From Polycyclovorans algicola TG408 (GTDB lineage Bacteria; Pseudomonadota; Gammaproteobacteria; Nevskiales; Nevskiaceae): DNA of 64,000 nucleotides. The notes beneath the pieces were generated by a model. The model was not told the DNA's origin. It ran no database searches and worked only from the letters and a program-made list of their open reading frames with translations. Position numbers and translations under genes: made by a program. The stretch is from NCBI RefSeq assembly GCF_000711245.1, contig NZ_JOMH01000001.1, forward strand, positions 186,001 through 250,000, read 5' to 3'. This document shows positions 17,545-25,426 of this stretch, one piece after another. How positions within the stretch are numbered: the stretch's first letter is position 1; each line of letters opens with the position of its first letter.

Positions 17545-18582
17545 TCACCCCTTGGCCCGCGCGCGGGTCGCGGTAATCAGCGCATCGCACTTGGCCTTTG
17601 CGGCGCCGGACGCCAGGGCTTCACTGGCCAGCGCAATGCCAGCGGCAATGTCGGCCGCCAGCCCGGCGGCATAAAGCGACGCCCCGGCATTGAAGCGCAC
17701 GATGTCGCGGTGCGGGCCAGGTCGGTCGGCGAGCACATCACGAATCCGCGCGCAGGACTCTCTAGCATCGGCCACGGCCAACTGCCGGGTGCCGGCCATC
17801 GGCAAGCCGAAGTCTTCGGGGTGCACGTCGTATTCGCTGACCACGCCGTCGCGCAGCTCGCCGACGCGGGTCACGCCGCCCAGGGTCAGTTCATCCAGCC
17901 CGTCGCGGCCAAACACCACCAGCGCGCGTTCGGCGCCCAGGCGTTGCAGCACCCGCACCTGGATGCCCACGAGGTCTTCGTGAAACACGCCCATGAGAAT
18001 GTTCGGCGCGCCGGCCGGATTGGTCAGCGGCCCGAGAATATTGAACAGGGTTTTCACGCCCATCTCGCGGCGCACCGGGGCCACCGCCTTCATCGCCGGA
18101 TGATGATTCGGCGCAAACATGAAGCCAATGCCGGTTTCGGCCAGCACGTCGCTCACGGCCTCTGGCGGCAGGTCGATGGCCACACCAAGGGCTTCCAGCA
18201 CATCGGCACTGCCCGACTTCGACGACACGCCGCGGTTGCCATGCTTGGCCACGCGCGCGCCACAAGCCGCGACCACGAACATCGAACAGGTGGAAATGTT
18301 GAAGCTGTGCGAGCCGTCGCCGCCGGTACCGACGATATCGAGCAGCGGCCCGCCCTCAGACGTCACCTCGACTTTGCGTGAGAACTCGCGCATCACCGCG
18401 GCTGCGGCGGCAATCTCGCCCACGGTTTCCTTCTTCACCCGCAGGCCGATCATCAACGCGGCCATCATCACCGGGCTGACCTCGCCCTGCATGATGGCGC
18501 GCATCAGCGCGGTCATTTCATCGGCAAAAATCTCGCGGTGTTCGATGACGCGTTGCAGCGCCGCCTGGGGCGTGATGCTCAT
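17545..18582 (-). CDS. trpD: Anthranilate phosphoribosyltransferase
   Basis: 345 residues. Transfers phosphoribosyl from PRPP to anthranilate, the second step of tryptophan synthesis. The PRPP loop [15 protein letters not shown] is at ~80-95, followed by [21 protein letters not shown] and [12 protein letters not shown], all family hallmarks. Standalone, not fused to trpG. Its ATG overlaps the trpG stop by 4 bp, consistent with translational coupling. Confidence 0.96.
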   Translation of the reverse strand: MSITPQAALQRVIEHREIFADEMTALMRAIMQGEVSPVMMAALMIGLRVKKETVGEIAAAAAVMREFSRKVEVTSEGGPLLDIVGTGGDGSHSFNISTCSMFVVAACGARVAKHGNRGVSSKSGSADVLEALGVAIDLPPEAVSDVLAETGIGFMFAPNHHPAMKAVAPVRREMGVKTLFNILGPLTNPAGAPNILMGVFHEDLVGIQVRVLQRLGAERALVVFGRDGLDELTLGGVTRVGELRDGVVSEYDVHPEDFGLPMAGTRQLAVADARESCARIRDVLADRPGPHRDIVRFNAGASLYAAGLAADIAAGIALASEALASGAAKAKCDALITATRARAKG

Positions 18583-19163
18583 GGGTAAGCCTCCATGAAG
18601 TTCTTCAGCAGAGCATGGCCGTGCTCGGTGAGGATGGACTCGGGGTGAAACTGCACGCCCTCGATCGGCAGGGTCTTGTGGCGCAGACCCATGAGTTCAT
18701 CAACCTCGCCGTTGTCGGTCACGGTCCACGCCGTGGTCTCGAAACAATCCGGTAGACCCACGCGGTCGACGATCAGCGAGTGATAGCGCGTGGCCGTGTA
18801 AGGGCTGGGCAAGCCTCGAAACACGCCCTGGTCGTTGTGCACCACCGCGCTGGTCTTGCCGTGCATCACCTGCCGCGCGCGCACCACTTTGCCGCCGAAC
18901 GCCTGGCCGATGGCCTGGTGCCCGAGGCACACACCGAGAATTGGAAATTGCCCCTTGAGCCGGTCGATCAACGCCAGACAAATACCTGCTTCGTCCGGCG
19001 TGCACGGTCCCGGCGACAGCACGATGTGACGGGGCTTCAGCGCCGCCACCTCATCGACCGTGATCTGGTCGTTGCGGTGCACCACCACCTCGGCCCCCAA
19101 CTCGCCGAAGTATTGGACGAGGTTGTAGGTAAAGCTGTCGTAGTTGTCGATCATCAACAGCAT
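18579..19163 (-). CDS. trpG: Anthranilate/aminodeoxychorismate synthase glutamine amidotransferase subunit
   Basis: 194 residues, class-I glutamine amidotransferase. The nucleophile is in [15 protein letters not shown] (Cys ~79) and the His-Glu pair in [13 protein letters not shown]-terminus [19 protein letters not shown] is typical of TrpG/PabA. It supplies ammonia to TrpE, or to PabB if shared between pathways. First gene of the trpGDC cluster; no trpE lies upstream in the window, so the large subunit is encoded elsewhere or just beyond a rearrangement. Confidence 0.95.
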   Translation of the reverse strand: MLLMIDNYDSFTYNLVQYFGELGAEVVVHRNDQITVDEVAALKPRHIVLSPGPCTPDEAGICLALIDRLKGQFPILGVCLGHQAIGQAFGGKVVRARQVMHGKTSAVVHNDQGVFRGLPSPYTATRYHSLIVDRVGLPDCFETTAWTVTDNGEVDELMGLRHKTLPIEGVQFHPESILTEHGHALLKNFMEAYP

Positions 19164-19227
19164 GGGTGGCGACTCAGAAGTAGGGACCTTGAAAGGGCCA
19201 ACATTGTCGCCGAGTTCGCGGTCGAAG

Positions 19228-19262
19228 GCCTGTTGCCTCGCATGCGCTGCGAGGCAACAGGC
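19228..19262. repeat. Perfect 15-bp hairpin between VOC gene and trpG
   Basis: GCCTGTTGCCTCGCA and its exact reverse complement are separated by five bases. It starts 8 bp after the VOC stop on the minus strand and ends about 65 bp before the trpG ATG. No T-tract follows, so it is either an imperfect terminator for the VOC gene, a leader structure for trpGDC, or a small palindromic repeat. Confidence 0.7.
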
Positions 19263-19270
19263 TGTCGTCC

Positions 19271-19654
19271 TTATTCTGCCGCGAAGCAGTACGCGCAGAG
19301 CTTGTTACCGTCCGGGTCACGCACGTAGGCGCCGTAAGCGGTGGGAGTGAAGGGGCGCGGGCCCGGCGCGCCTTCGCAGGTGGCGCCAAGTTCCAGCGCT
19401 TTGGCATGAAACGCGCGCACAACTTCGCGGCTGCTGGCGGCGAGACCCACCGTGCCGCCGTTGGCGTGGCAGGCCGCCTGTCCGTTGACCGGCTTGGTGA
19501 CCATGAGCTGCGGCGCATCAAGGCCCCAGATCGAGGCGCGGTCTTCCATGTTCATCAGGCGCTTGGCGCCCAGGGTGGCCAGCACGCCGTCATAAAACGC
19601 GCGCGCCTTGGGCAGATCGTTGGTGCCGACAACCACGTGCGTGAGCAAGCTCAT
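19271..19654 (-). CDS. VOC (glyoxalase/bleomycin-resistance) family protein
   Basis: 127 residues. Two beta-alpha-beta-beta-beta modules of the vicinal oxygen chelate fold: [25 protein letters not shown] at the N-terminus and [15 protein letters not shown] at the C-terminus. A His near the start and a Glu/Asp near the end could form the metal site. GGAGAG five bases before the ATG at 19654 supports this start. Sits upstream of trpG on the same strand, but a strong hairpin separates them. Substrate unknown. Confidence 0.88.
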   Translation of the reverse strand: MSLLTHVVVGTNDLPKARAFYDGVLATLGAKRLMNMEDRASIWGLDAPQLMVTKPVNGQAACHANGGTVGLAASSREVVRAFHAKALELGATCEGAPGPRPFTPTAYGAYVRDPDGNKLCAYCFAAE

Positions 19655-19725
19655 GACATCTCTCCGGGTCTTTTTTCAGGGGGCCGCATCATCGCCGAAA
19701 TTGCTCGGTGACGGCGGCAAGCCGC

Positions 19726-20391
19726 TCAACCGGGTCGGATGAGGTCTGCCAGTTGCTCCGCAATGCCATCGCAGGCCGCCGCTTCGGTCCGTGCGACCAG
19801 CGGAATCGGGATGATCAGCGCCGGCATATACGTCGTGCCGGTGGCGCGCGCACTGACCTTGCCGACGACATGGCGCGCATCCAGATCCCAGACCTCGGCT
19901 TCGTAGTCGGACTCCTTGTCCCACATGCCGAAGCCCAGGCATCCGGCGAATCCGGGGGCTGCCGCACACGACAGCGAGCCGGCGCTGTCGACGGTTTCAC
20001 TCTCGCCATCGATCCAGATCATGTAGCGCACCCGTGCCGCACGGATGCGGTCGACAACGCCGGGTTGGTCGAGCAATTGCGGCAGCGCCCGCGCCGACAG
20101 GGGTGCGGCACGTGGCTCCAACCACGGGAACAGCGCATCGACGAACTGCGCCTGCGGCGTGACCGGCAACTGCCGCGAGGTCAGCTTGTTTTCCAAGCAA
20201 TTGTTGAAGCTCTCTTCGGTCTCGCGGTCGCCGTGCTGGCGCCGGTTGAGCACCACCACCGTATCGCCGGTCACCAGCGGCGTCACGCCGCGCGGTGCAC
20301 TGCGAAACTGCTCGACCTTGGAGCTGACACAGGCGCTGCTCAGACCACCGACGCCCAGCACGACAAGCAACAGGTAGCGCGAAGCCCGCAT
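19726..20391 (-). CDS. Predicted lipoprotein, last gene of the envelope operon
   Basis: 221 residues. The signal sequence ends in lipobox GLSSAC (Cys ~21). The mature protein has two cysteine clusters (NNCLENK and SCAAAPGFAGCLG) and a beta-rich part with YMIWIDGESETVDSAG and VWDLDARHVVGKVSARATGT. That pattern is seen in periplasmic lipoproteins that report on envelope components, but I cannot name the family. Starts 2 bp after the stop of the preceding lipoprotein gene. Last of the thirteen-gene operon that begins with the RND gene at 34823. Confidence 0.75.
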   Translation of the reverse strand: MRASRYLLLVVLGVGGLSSACVSSKVEQFRSAPRGVTPLVTGDTVVVLNRRQHGDRETEESFNNCLENKLTSRQLPVTPQAQFVDALFPWLEPRAAPLSARALPQLLDQPGVVDRIRAARVRYMIWIDGESETVDSAGSLSCAAAPGFAGCLGFGMWDKESDYEAEVWDLDARHVVGKVSARATGTTYMPALIIPIPLVARTEAAACDGIAEQLADLIRPG

Positions 20392-20393
20392 GA

Positions 20394-21029
20394 TCAGGAA
20401 TCCCCCGCCGCGGCGCCGGAGCGCGTCCAGCCAAACACTTTGCTGTTGTCCTTGAGCTCGATCGCCAGAGCCGCGGTCGCGTCACGCATGGCTTGATTGA
20501 GCGCATCGGCCATGCCGGTTTCGGCCCCGACCATCAGGCCCTCGCGCGATTTGCCGTAGGCCGCCAGTGGTAGGTCGGCCACCGTTTTTCCGCCGACATT
20601 GGTGATGCGGACCCGATACTGGATCCACGCCTCATAAAAGTCCGTGCCGGTCTGCGTCGGCAACGAAAACTCAACGCGCTCGATTTCTGGGGTGATCTGC
20701 AGCGCAGCCTTGTTGCCGCCGTCAATCGACGTGAAGCGCGAACCCACCAGGCTTGTCATCCAGTCCACCGAGGCCGGCCCGATGGGCATCGTCCAGGTGG
20801 CGGCGCGCAGATCGGTCATGGTTTCGGTGTGGGTGTAGTTGCGAAATGCCTCATCCATTTCAAGGTTCACGGTCATCTGCAGCGCTTCCATCAGCGGCGG
20901 CGGGAAGGCCGACGGCGGCACCGCCGTGTACTGACTGGCGCAGCCGCCGAGCATCAAGAGCGCAGCGACAGCCGGCATTACCGGGTGTCTGCCCCCCGTG
21001 CGAGCCGCTGCGTGCCGCCGTGTCGTCAA
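20394..21029 (-). CDS. Predicted lipoprotein of the envelope operon
   Basis: 211 residues from a TTG start at 21029. This unusual start is supported by GGAGG seven bases upstream and by a 4-bp TTGA overlap with the VWA gene before it; the next ATG (20978) lacks a close ribosome site. The lipobox is MLGGCAS. The mature part holds a YEAWIQYRVRITNVGGK segment and a C-terminal helix MADALNQAMRDATAALA. Weak resemblance to outer-membrane lipoproteins of the LPP20/CsgG-helper type; not secure. No catalytic motif. Confidence 0.75.
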   Translation of the reverse strand: MTTRRHAAARTGGRHPVMPAVAALLMLGGCASQYTAVPPSAFPPPLMEALQMTVNLEMDEAFRNYTHTETMTDLRAATWTMPIGPASVDWMTSLVGSRFTSIDGGNKAALQITPEIERVEFSLPTQTGTDFYEAWIQYRVRITNVGGKTVADLPLAAYGKSREGLMVGAETGMADALNQAMRDATAALAIELKDNSKVFGWTRSGAAAGDS

Positions 21030-22021
21030 CGCGTTTCCTCCAGGCCGATAAATGCGCCGCCGCTTTCTTCGGCCAGCACGCGCATCAAGTTCGCAAACCG
21101 CAGCGCGCCATCGGCCGCGCCCCGATTGTTCATCAATACCGGAAAACCAATGCCGTGGATGCGCACCGAGGCGCGCCCGCTCCGGTCCTTGGGGTTGATA
21201 CGTCGCACGGTCAACACCACGTCGTTGATCGAGCGGCCGGTGAAATCGTCACCAAAAACGTAAATGCTGATCTTGCGATCAGTGCGCGCGTAGGTGCGGA
21301 TTGCGGCCGTGATGCCCTCAACCGGACTGGAGTTTGAAAACGGCGCCCAGTTGACGAGCCGCTGCAACACCGTGCGCCGCCGTGCCGGGGTGTCGGGAAT
21401 CCAGTCACCCCGGTACGAGCTGAACATGTACTCACCCATGTCGCTCATCACCTGAAACCCCTTGATCTGCGGATAGGCATCGAGTGCCTCGTTCATTTTC
21501 TGCTGCACCGAGCGCCAAGCCAGTTGCTGCATGCTGCCCGAAGTGTCGATCACGAAGATGACGTACTCGCTGTCCACGGGAATACCGGCGACCGGGGCAT
21601 CGGGTCGTGCGCGCGTGCTGCCCTGCAGGCGGCGCATTTCTTCGGTCAAGGTCTGCCGCGCAGCCGCCAACTGCCGCTCCAAGGTCGTCGTCACCACGGT
21701 GTCGCGCTCGGTTTCGACGACCTTCTGCGCTTCGGAGTCGGCGCTCACGCGCAGGCTTGCGAGTTCCTCCGCGGCAGCAGCCTTGGTTGCCTCCGCCGCG
21801 GCAAGTTCAGCCTCGACCGCCTCGCGCTCGCCGGCGGTTTGCTGGGCCAGCAACGACAGTTGCTGGGCCTGCGCCGCGTTGACCACCGGCGTTGGCTCTT
21901 CAATAGATGGCGGCGCCGATTTGGTGATCACCACCAGAATGATGATGGCGCCGAAGCCGCAGGAAATCGCATCCAGAAACGACAGGCTGGATTGCTCGAT
22001 ATTGCGGTTGCGACGCTTCAC
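21026..22021 (-). CDS. VWA-domain protein 2 with ExbD/TolR-like N-terminal helix and coiled coil
   Basis: 331 residues. Residues 1-36 hold a basic start (MKRRNRN) and a single membrane helix with SFLDAISCGFGAIIIL, where Asp17 sits at the start of the helix. Residues ~55-140 are Ala/Glu-rich coiled coil. From ~155 a von Willebrand factor A domain begins with the MIDAS motif DTSGSM, followed by VFGDDFTG and HGIGFPVL strands. Topology: cytoplasmic N-terminus, periplasmic coiled coil and VWA. It is a paralogue of the upstream gene, with which it overlaps by 4 bp. The placement of Asp17 and the presence of a MotA/TolQ/ExbB homologue in the operon suggest an ExbD-like stator partner (inference). 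Confidence 0.88.
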   Translation of the reverse strand: MKRRNRNIEQSSLSFLDAISCGFGAIIILVVITKSAPPSIEEPTPVVNAAQAQQLSLLAQQTAGEREAVEAELAAAEATKAAAAEELASLRVSADSEAQKVVETERDTVVTTTLERQLAAARQTLTEEMRRLQGSTRARPDAPVAGIPVDSEYVIFVIDTSGSMQQLAWRSVQQKMNEALDAYPQIKGFQVMSDMGEYMFSSYRGDWIPDTPARRRTVLQRLVNWAPFSNSSPVEGITAAIRTYARTDRKISIYVFGDDFTGRSINDVVLTVRRINPKDRSGRASVRIHGIGFPVLMNNRGAADGALRFANLMRVLAEESGGAFIGLEETR

Positions 22022-23103
22022 GGCCAGTCCCGCGAGGGCGTGAGCATCGAGCCGCCGGTGGCGCGGCCCAGGTTCCAGTAAGCGCCGGCGGCCCGCGGGT
22101 CGCCCTCCATCGGCAGCAACAGCGTGTGCACCGGCGCACTGCGCGGCAGTCGTGCCACGGCCTCGTTGAAATTGCGCAGCCGCTGCGTGCCCGACACCGC
22201 GCCGCGCTGCACCTGCGCACCCTGGGTCGGCAGTCCGTCGGTGATCAGGTAGATCGCGTCCGGTGCCGGTTGCAGGGCGCGCGCGGCGTTGAACGCGGCG
22301 TGCAGGCTGGTGCCGCCGCCGGGCACGGTCTTGCGCAGGCCGCGAATGGCGGCATTGATGTCATCGCCGCCGCGCGCCGCCAGCCAGCGGTTGGCAGTGC
22401 CGTGCGGCGCGCTCACCTGCGTGTTGAAGGCCAGAATCTGGAACTGACTGGTGGCCGGAATCTGCGAGCTCATCCAGTCGGCAGCGGCCAGGGTGCGGCG
22501 CCATTTGGGCGCCTGCTGGCGACTGGCTTCCGGCTGATTGCGACGGCGGATGGCATCAACAATGGTGTAACTGAGCATGCTCGCCGAGGCGTCGACCAGA
22601 ATCAGGATGCGCTGGCCATCCACCGACAAGCCGCTGAGGTATTGCTGGCGGCCGTCACCCTGTACCTCGCGAATCGCATCGCCCGCCGGGTCGTTGGCCT
22701 GGGCACGCATGGCTTCGACCTCGCTCTCCAACGCCAGCAACTCGGCCTGCATCTGCTGCAGCCGGGTGCGGCTGGCATCCTGCTCGCCTTCAAGGTTGGG
22801 CTGGCTTTCGCGCTGCTGCTTGATCTGCCGGCGCAGCCGTTCGGCCTCGGCCTGGGCGAGCCGCGTGGCCTCCAGCACGTCGTCGAGCGCGGCTTGCTGC
22901 ATCAGCAGGTCCTGCTTTTCATCGAGCACTTGGTCTTCGAGCGCCTCGACGCGGGTCATCTGGCTTTCGTTGCCGGGTTGATTCACCTGTATCACCGCGT
23001 GGTCAACGATGATGAACAGCAGAATCACCGCGCCAAAGCCACAGGAAATGGCGTCGAGAAACGACAACCCCTGCTCACTGATGACGCGTTTGCGCCGTTT
23101 CAC
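22018..23103 (-). CDS. VWA-domain protein 1 with ExbD/TolR-like N-terminal helix and coiled coil
   Basis: 361 residues from the GTG at 23103, which forms a GTGA overlap with the stop of the actin-like gene. This start gives MKRRKRVISEQG, matching its paralogue MKRRNRNIEQSS; the longer open frame is an artefact. Helix SFLDAISCGFGAVILLFII with Asp17, then a long coiled coil (~45-145), then a VWA domain with MIDAS variant DASASM, a loop Thr in PGGGTSLHAAF and YLITDGLPTQG. Anchored in the inner membrane with a periplasmic head. The two paralogues could form a heterodimer in the channel of the MotA/ExbB-like protein (inference). Confidence 0.88.
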   Translation of the reverse strand: MKRRKRVISEQGLSFLDAISCGFGAVILLFIIVDHAVIQVNQPGNESQMTRVEALEDQVLDEKQDLLMQQAALDDVLEATRLAQAEAERLRRQIKQQRESQPNLEGEQDASRTRLQQMQAELLALESEVEAMRAQANDPAGDAIREVQGDGRQQYLSGLSVDGQRILILVDASASMLSYTIVDAIRRRNQPEASRQQAPKWRRTLAAADWMSSQIPATSQFQILAFNTQVSAPHGTANRWLAARGGDDINAAIRGLRKTVPGGGTSLHAAFNAARALQPAPDAIYLITDGLPTQGAQVQRGAVSGTQRLRNFNEAVARLPRSAPVHTLLLPMEGDPRAAGAYWNLGRATGGSMLTPSRDWP

Positions 23104-24395
23104 GAATCGATGACCCGAATGGTGCGAAACACGTGATCGCGTACCTGCAGCCAATCACCCGGTTTCAGCGACTGGTCGGTCACCAGGGGTGTGCCGTTGA
23201 GCTGCACCATGGGATCGGCCAACAGCCAGATCGACCCGTCGTCACGTTGCTCGATGCGCAAGGTCCATTCCTCGGCGAGGCGCACAGACTGCAAATCCGT
23301 GGCCTCGTTGCCGATGAGTAAGTGCGTGGGTTGCGACGTGGGGTCCGGCGTCGCCGAAGGTGCCGGCGCGGGGGCAGCCTTGATGTCCGGCGCGGACACC
23401 GGCTCGACGGGCAATCGGGTCACCCACGGCAGCGCTTCATCGGTCGTCTCGATGCGTTCACGATGTTGCAAGGCGCCTTTCGCCGTGGCCAGCGCATCGA
23501 GCACCTGCGGTGCCGCGCCCAGCGCAGTGGTCAGCGCCTCGACCAATCCGGGAATGGCCGCCGCCCGGTCACTGAGCATCACCTGTGCGCCCGGCGCAGC
23601 CGCCACGTCGGCACGCAGCGCCTGGGTGACGCGCGTCAGCAGCGGGTGCAGTGCGGCCACCACCGTGTCACGCGCCAGGCTGATGCGATGGCTGCGCCCG
23701 CCCACGGTCATGCTCAGCGACGTCACCGGCTTGACCGAAACCTGGGCCAACCAATCGGGCAGCGCGTCATAAAGCGTCTGCTCACTGGCGGCGCTGTGCA
23801 GCGGATCGATCCGCGTCTGTTTGACGAAGGCTTCGGCAATGACGGTGGCGGCCGCATCCCAAACCGTCACCATGCCGGGTTTGGCAAGGTCGTGGCCCGC
23901 ACCGCGTACGACGGCCTTGCCCACGTCCAGCCGCGTCATCCACACCCGATGCAGTTGCACGTCGACATGCAACACCACGCCCTGCACCGCACGCGTGGCC
24001 ACCGCCGCAACGGCGCCATCGACCAGCCCCACGGCGCCCAGTTCGGCGGCGCGGCACAGGCCCAGCAACAGGCCGAGCTGATCAGCCTCGAAGCTGGACG
24101 GCACCGCCAGCAGCAGCGGCTCGCCATCGGCCGCATCACGGACCTGCCGCAGCTGCCAGTACGCCAGGTCTGCAGTGTTGCGCACGCTGCCCAGTGGCCG
24201 GTCGAGTGGCGCCTGGTCGAGTTGGTACCAGAAGCGCGAGTGACTGAGCCGCGGCGAAAGCCGCGCCTGCCGCCGCGCGACTTCACCCACCATGACCTGT
24301 TCGGCACTGACGCTGGCAAACCCCGGCTCGTTGGCGATGACCCGCTCACCGTCGCTGAGCCGCAGGCCGGCGTCGTTGACTTCGAGCACACGCAT
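23100..24395 (-). CDS. Actin/Hsp70-like-fold protein with C-terminal FHA-like domain
   Basis: 431 residues, no signal peptide or membrane helix, so cytoplasmic. The N-terminal ~300 residues have the two-lobe layout of the actin/Hsp70/PilM superfamily: MRVLEVNDAGLRLSDG at the start, then EPLLLAVPSSFEADQ, GAVGLVDGAVAAVATR, VVLHVDVQLHRVWMTRL and MLSDRAAAIPGLVEAL. Phosphate loops are degenerate, so ATP binding is uncertain. After a Pro/Ala linker (~340-365) a beta-rich tail resembles FHA (LIGNEATDLQSV..LAEEWTLRI..VQLNGTPL). A PilM-like cytoplasmic ring component is one possibility. Lies between the channel gene and the VWA pair, one base after the former. Confidence 0.65.
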   Translation of the reverse strand: MRVLEVNDAGLRLSDGERVIANEPGFASVSAEQVMVGEVARRQARLSPRLSHSRFWYQLDQAPLDRPLGSVRNTADLAYWQLRQVRDAADGEPLLLAVPSSFEADQLGLLLGLCRAAELGAVGLVDGAVAAVATRAVQGVVLHVDVQLHRVWMTRLDVGKAVVRGAGHDLAKPGMVTVWDAAATVIAEAFVKQTRIDPLHSAASEQTLYDALPDWLAQVSVKPVTSLSMTVGGRSHRISLARDTVVAALHPLLTRVTQALRADVAAAPGAQVMLSDRAAAIPGLVEALTTALGAAPQVLDALATAKGALQHRERIETTDEALPWVTRLPVEPVSAPDIKAAPAPAPSATPDPTSQPTHLLIGNEATDLQSVRLAEEWTLRIEQRDDGSIWLLADPMVQLNGTPLVTDQSLKPGDWLQVRDHVFRTIRVIDS

Positions 24396-24396
24396 G

Positions 24397-25206
24397 TCAG
24401 TTGGCCTGCAGGTGCTGAATCAGCCGGCGGTCGCAGTAGCGCCGTGTTTCGATCACCAGACGCTCCTGCATCAACTGCAACTGGTGGAGGAAGAACATGA
24501 GGATGATGCTGAGAATCAGCGCGATCAGCGTCGAGTTGAAGGCCACACCCAGCGCCGCGGTGACGCCGGTGATGTCGCCCTTGACCGCCTGATGCGCCAT
24601 GCCCAGCGCATCGCCGATGCCGCGCACCGTGCCGATGAAGCCGATCGACGGAATCGCCCAGGCGATGTAGCGGATCATCGACAGTTCGGAATCCAGCCGG
24701 TCGGTGCGCGACTCGCAAACCTGATCAACCGCCACGGCAACATCCTGGATGTTGCGGGTCGAGCGGAAGCGCTGCAGCGCCGTCAGCAGCGCCTCGGGCA
24801 GCAGACGTTCGCGCTCGGCCGTCGGCAGCGCTTCAAGCGCGCGTGCGTACTGGCGGGCATCTTCGGGCAGCAGGCTCTGGCCTTCGGGCACTTGCATCAA
24901 CTCGGTGGCAAACGCGCGCCGCTCGTCCATCACCCGCCGCGCCTTGTAGCCGATGATCGCCATGCCCCAGAACATGAGGATGAAGCAGATTTCCTGCTCG
25001 GCATCCTTGAGCACGATCCAGGTCGAACGCTCGGTGATCGCCCCCGGGTCGGCCGCAAGCGTCTGTGCCTGAAGCGCCAGCGCCGCCGCTGCCTGCGGAC
25101 GAATCAGCCCGACATAGACCGCGTGCACCAGCACGATGGCCACCAGCAGCGCAAACAGTTGGTAGACGAATTCGACCGGGAACTGCCGGGGCAAACTGGG
25201 TGACAT
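24397..25206 (-). CDS. MotA/TolQ/ExbB-family proton channel protein
   Basis: 269 residues from the ATG at 25206, preceded by AGGAG at seven bases; a longer upstream reading is not supported. Helices: FVYQLFALLVAIVLVHAVYV (~13-33), EICFILMFWGMAIIGY (~72-88), then the diagnostic MotA_ExbB pair IAWAIPSIGFIGTVRGIGDAL (~181-201) and GVTAALGVAFNSTLIALILSIILMFFL (~214-240). The large loop between the second and third helices is cytoplasmic. Family members form pentameric channels that couple proton flow to rotation or periplasmic work with a dimeric ExbD/MotB partner. No classical exbD, tolR or motB is present; the two adjacent VWA proteins are the obvious candidates. Confidence 0.9.
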   Translation of the reverse strand: MSPSLPRQFPVEFVYQLFALLVAIVLVHAVYVGLIRPQAAAALALQAQTLAADPGAITERSTWIVLKDAEQEICFILMFWGMAIIGYKARRVMDERRAFATELMQVPEGQSLLPEDARQYARALEALPTAERERLLPEALLTALQRFRSTRNIQDVAVAVDQVCESRTDRLDSELSMIRYIAWAIPSIGFIGTVRGIGDALGMAHQAVKGDITGVTAALGVAFNSTLIALILSIILMFFLHQLQLMQERLVIETRRYCDRRLIQHLQAN

Positions 25207-25228
25207 CACGAAACTCCTGAAAGGCAAC

Positions 25229-25426
25229 TCACAGATCAGCGGGAAAATCGACTTCGGTGTCGGCCGAGACTTCTTCGCTGGAACGGTATTCGCGATCGGG
25301 CGGCGGCGCACTGGGCGCGGGCGTCGGCGGCGGTGTCGGGTCGGGGGCCTGGGCGATGGCCAGTGAAGCGGCCGCCAGCGTCAACCCGGCCATCAATCCC
25401 ACCAGAACACACTTGTTATTCGGCAT
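25229..25426 (-). CDS. Small secreted proline-rich protein
   Basis: 65 residues from the ATG at 25426, which overlaps the 3' end of the PEGA/FGE gene by 11 bp. The signal peptide LVGLMAGLTLAAASLAIAQA is followed by a Pro/Ala tract (PDPTPPPTPAPSAPPP) and an acidic tail ending VDFPADL. No domain recognised. The position inside the operon and the tight spacing argue that it is real; it could be a periplasmic linker or cap of the complex. Confidence 0.65.
   Translation of the reverse strand: MPNNKCVLVGLMAGLTLAAASLAIAQAPDPTPPPTPAPSAPPPDREYRSSEEVSADTEVDFPADL

Noticed and set aside
17023..18381. Plus-strand 452-codon open frame over trpC and trpD
   Set aside because: Antisense to two certain enzymes; low-complexity composition and no ribosome site.
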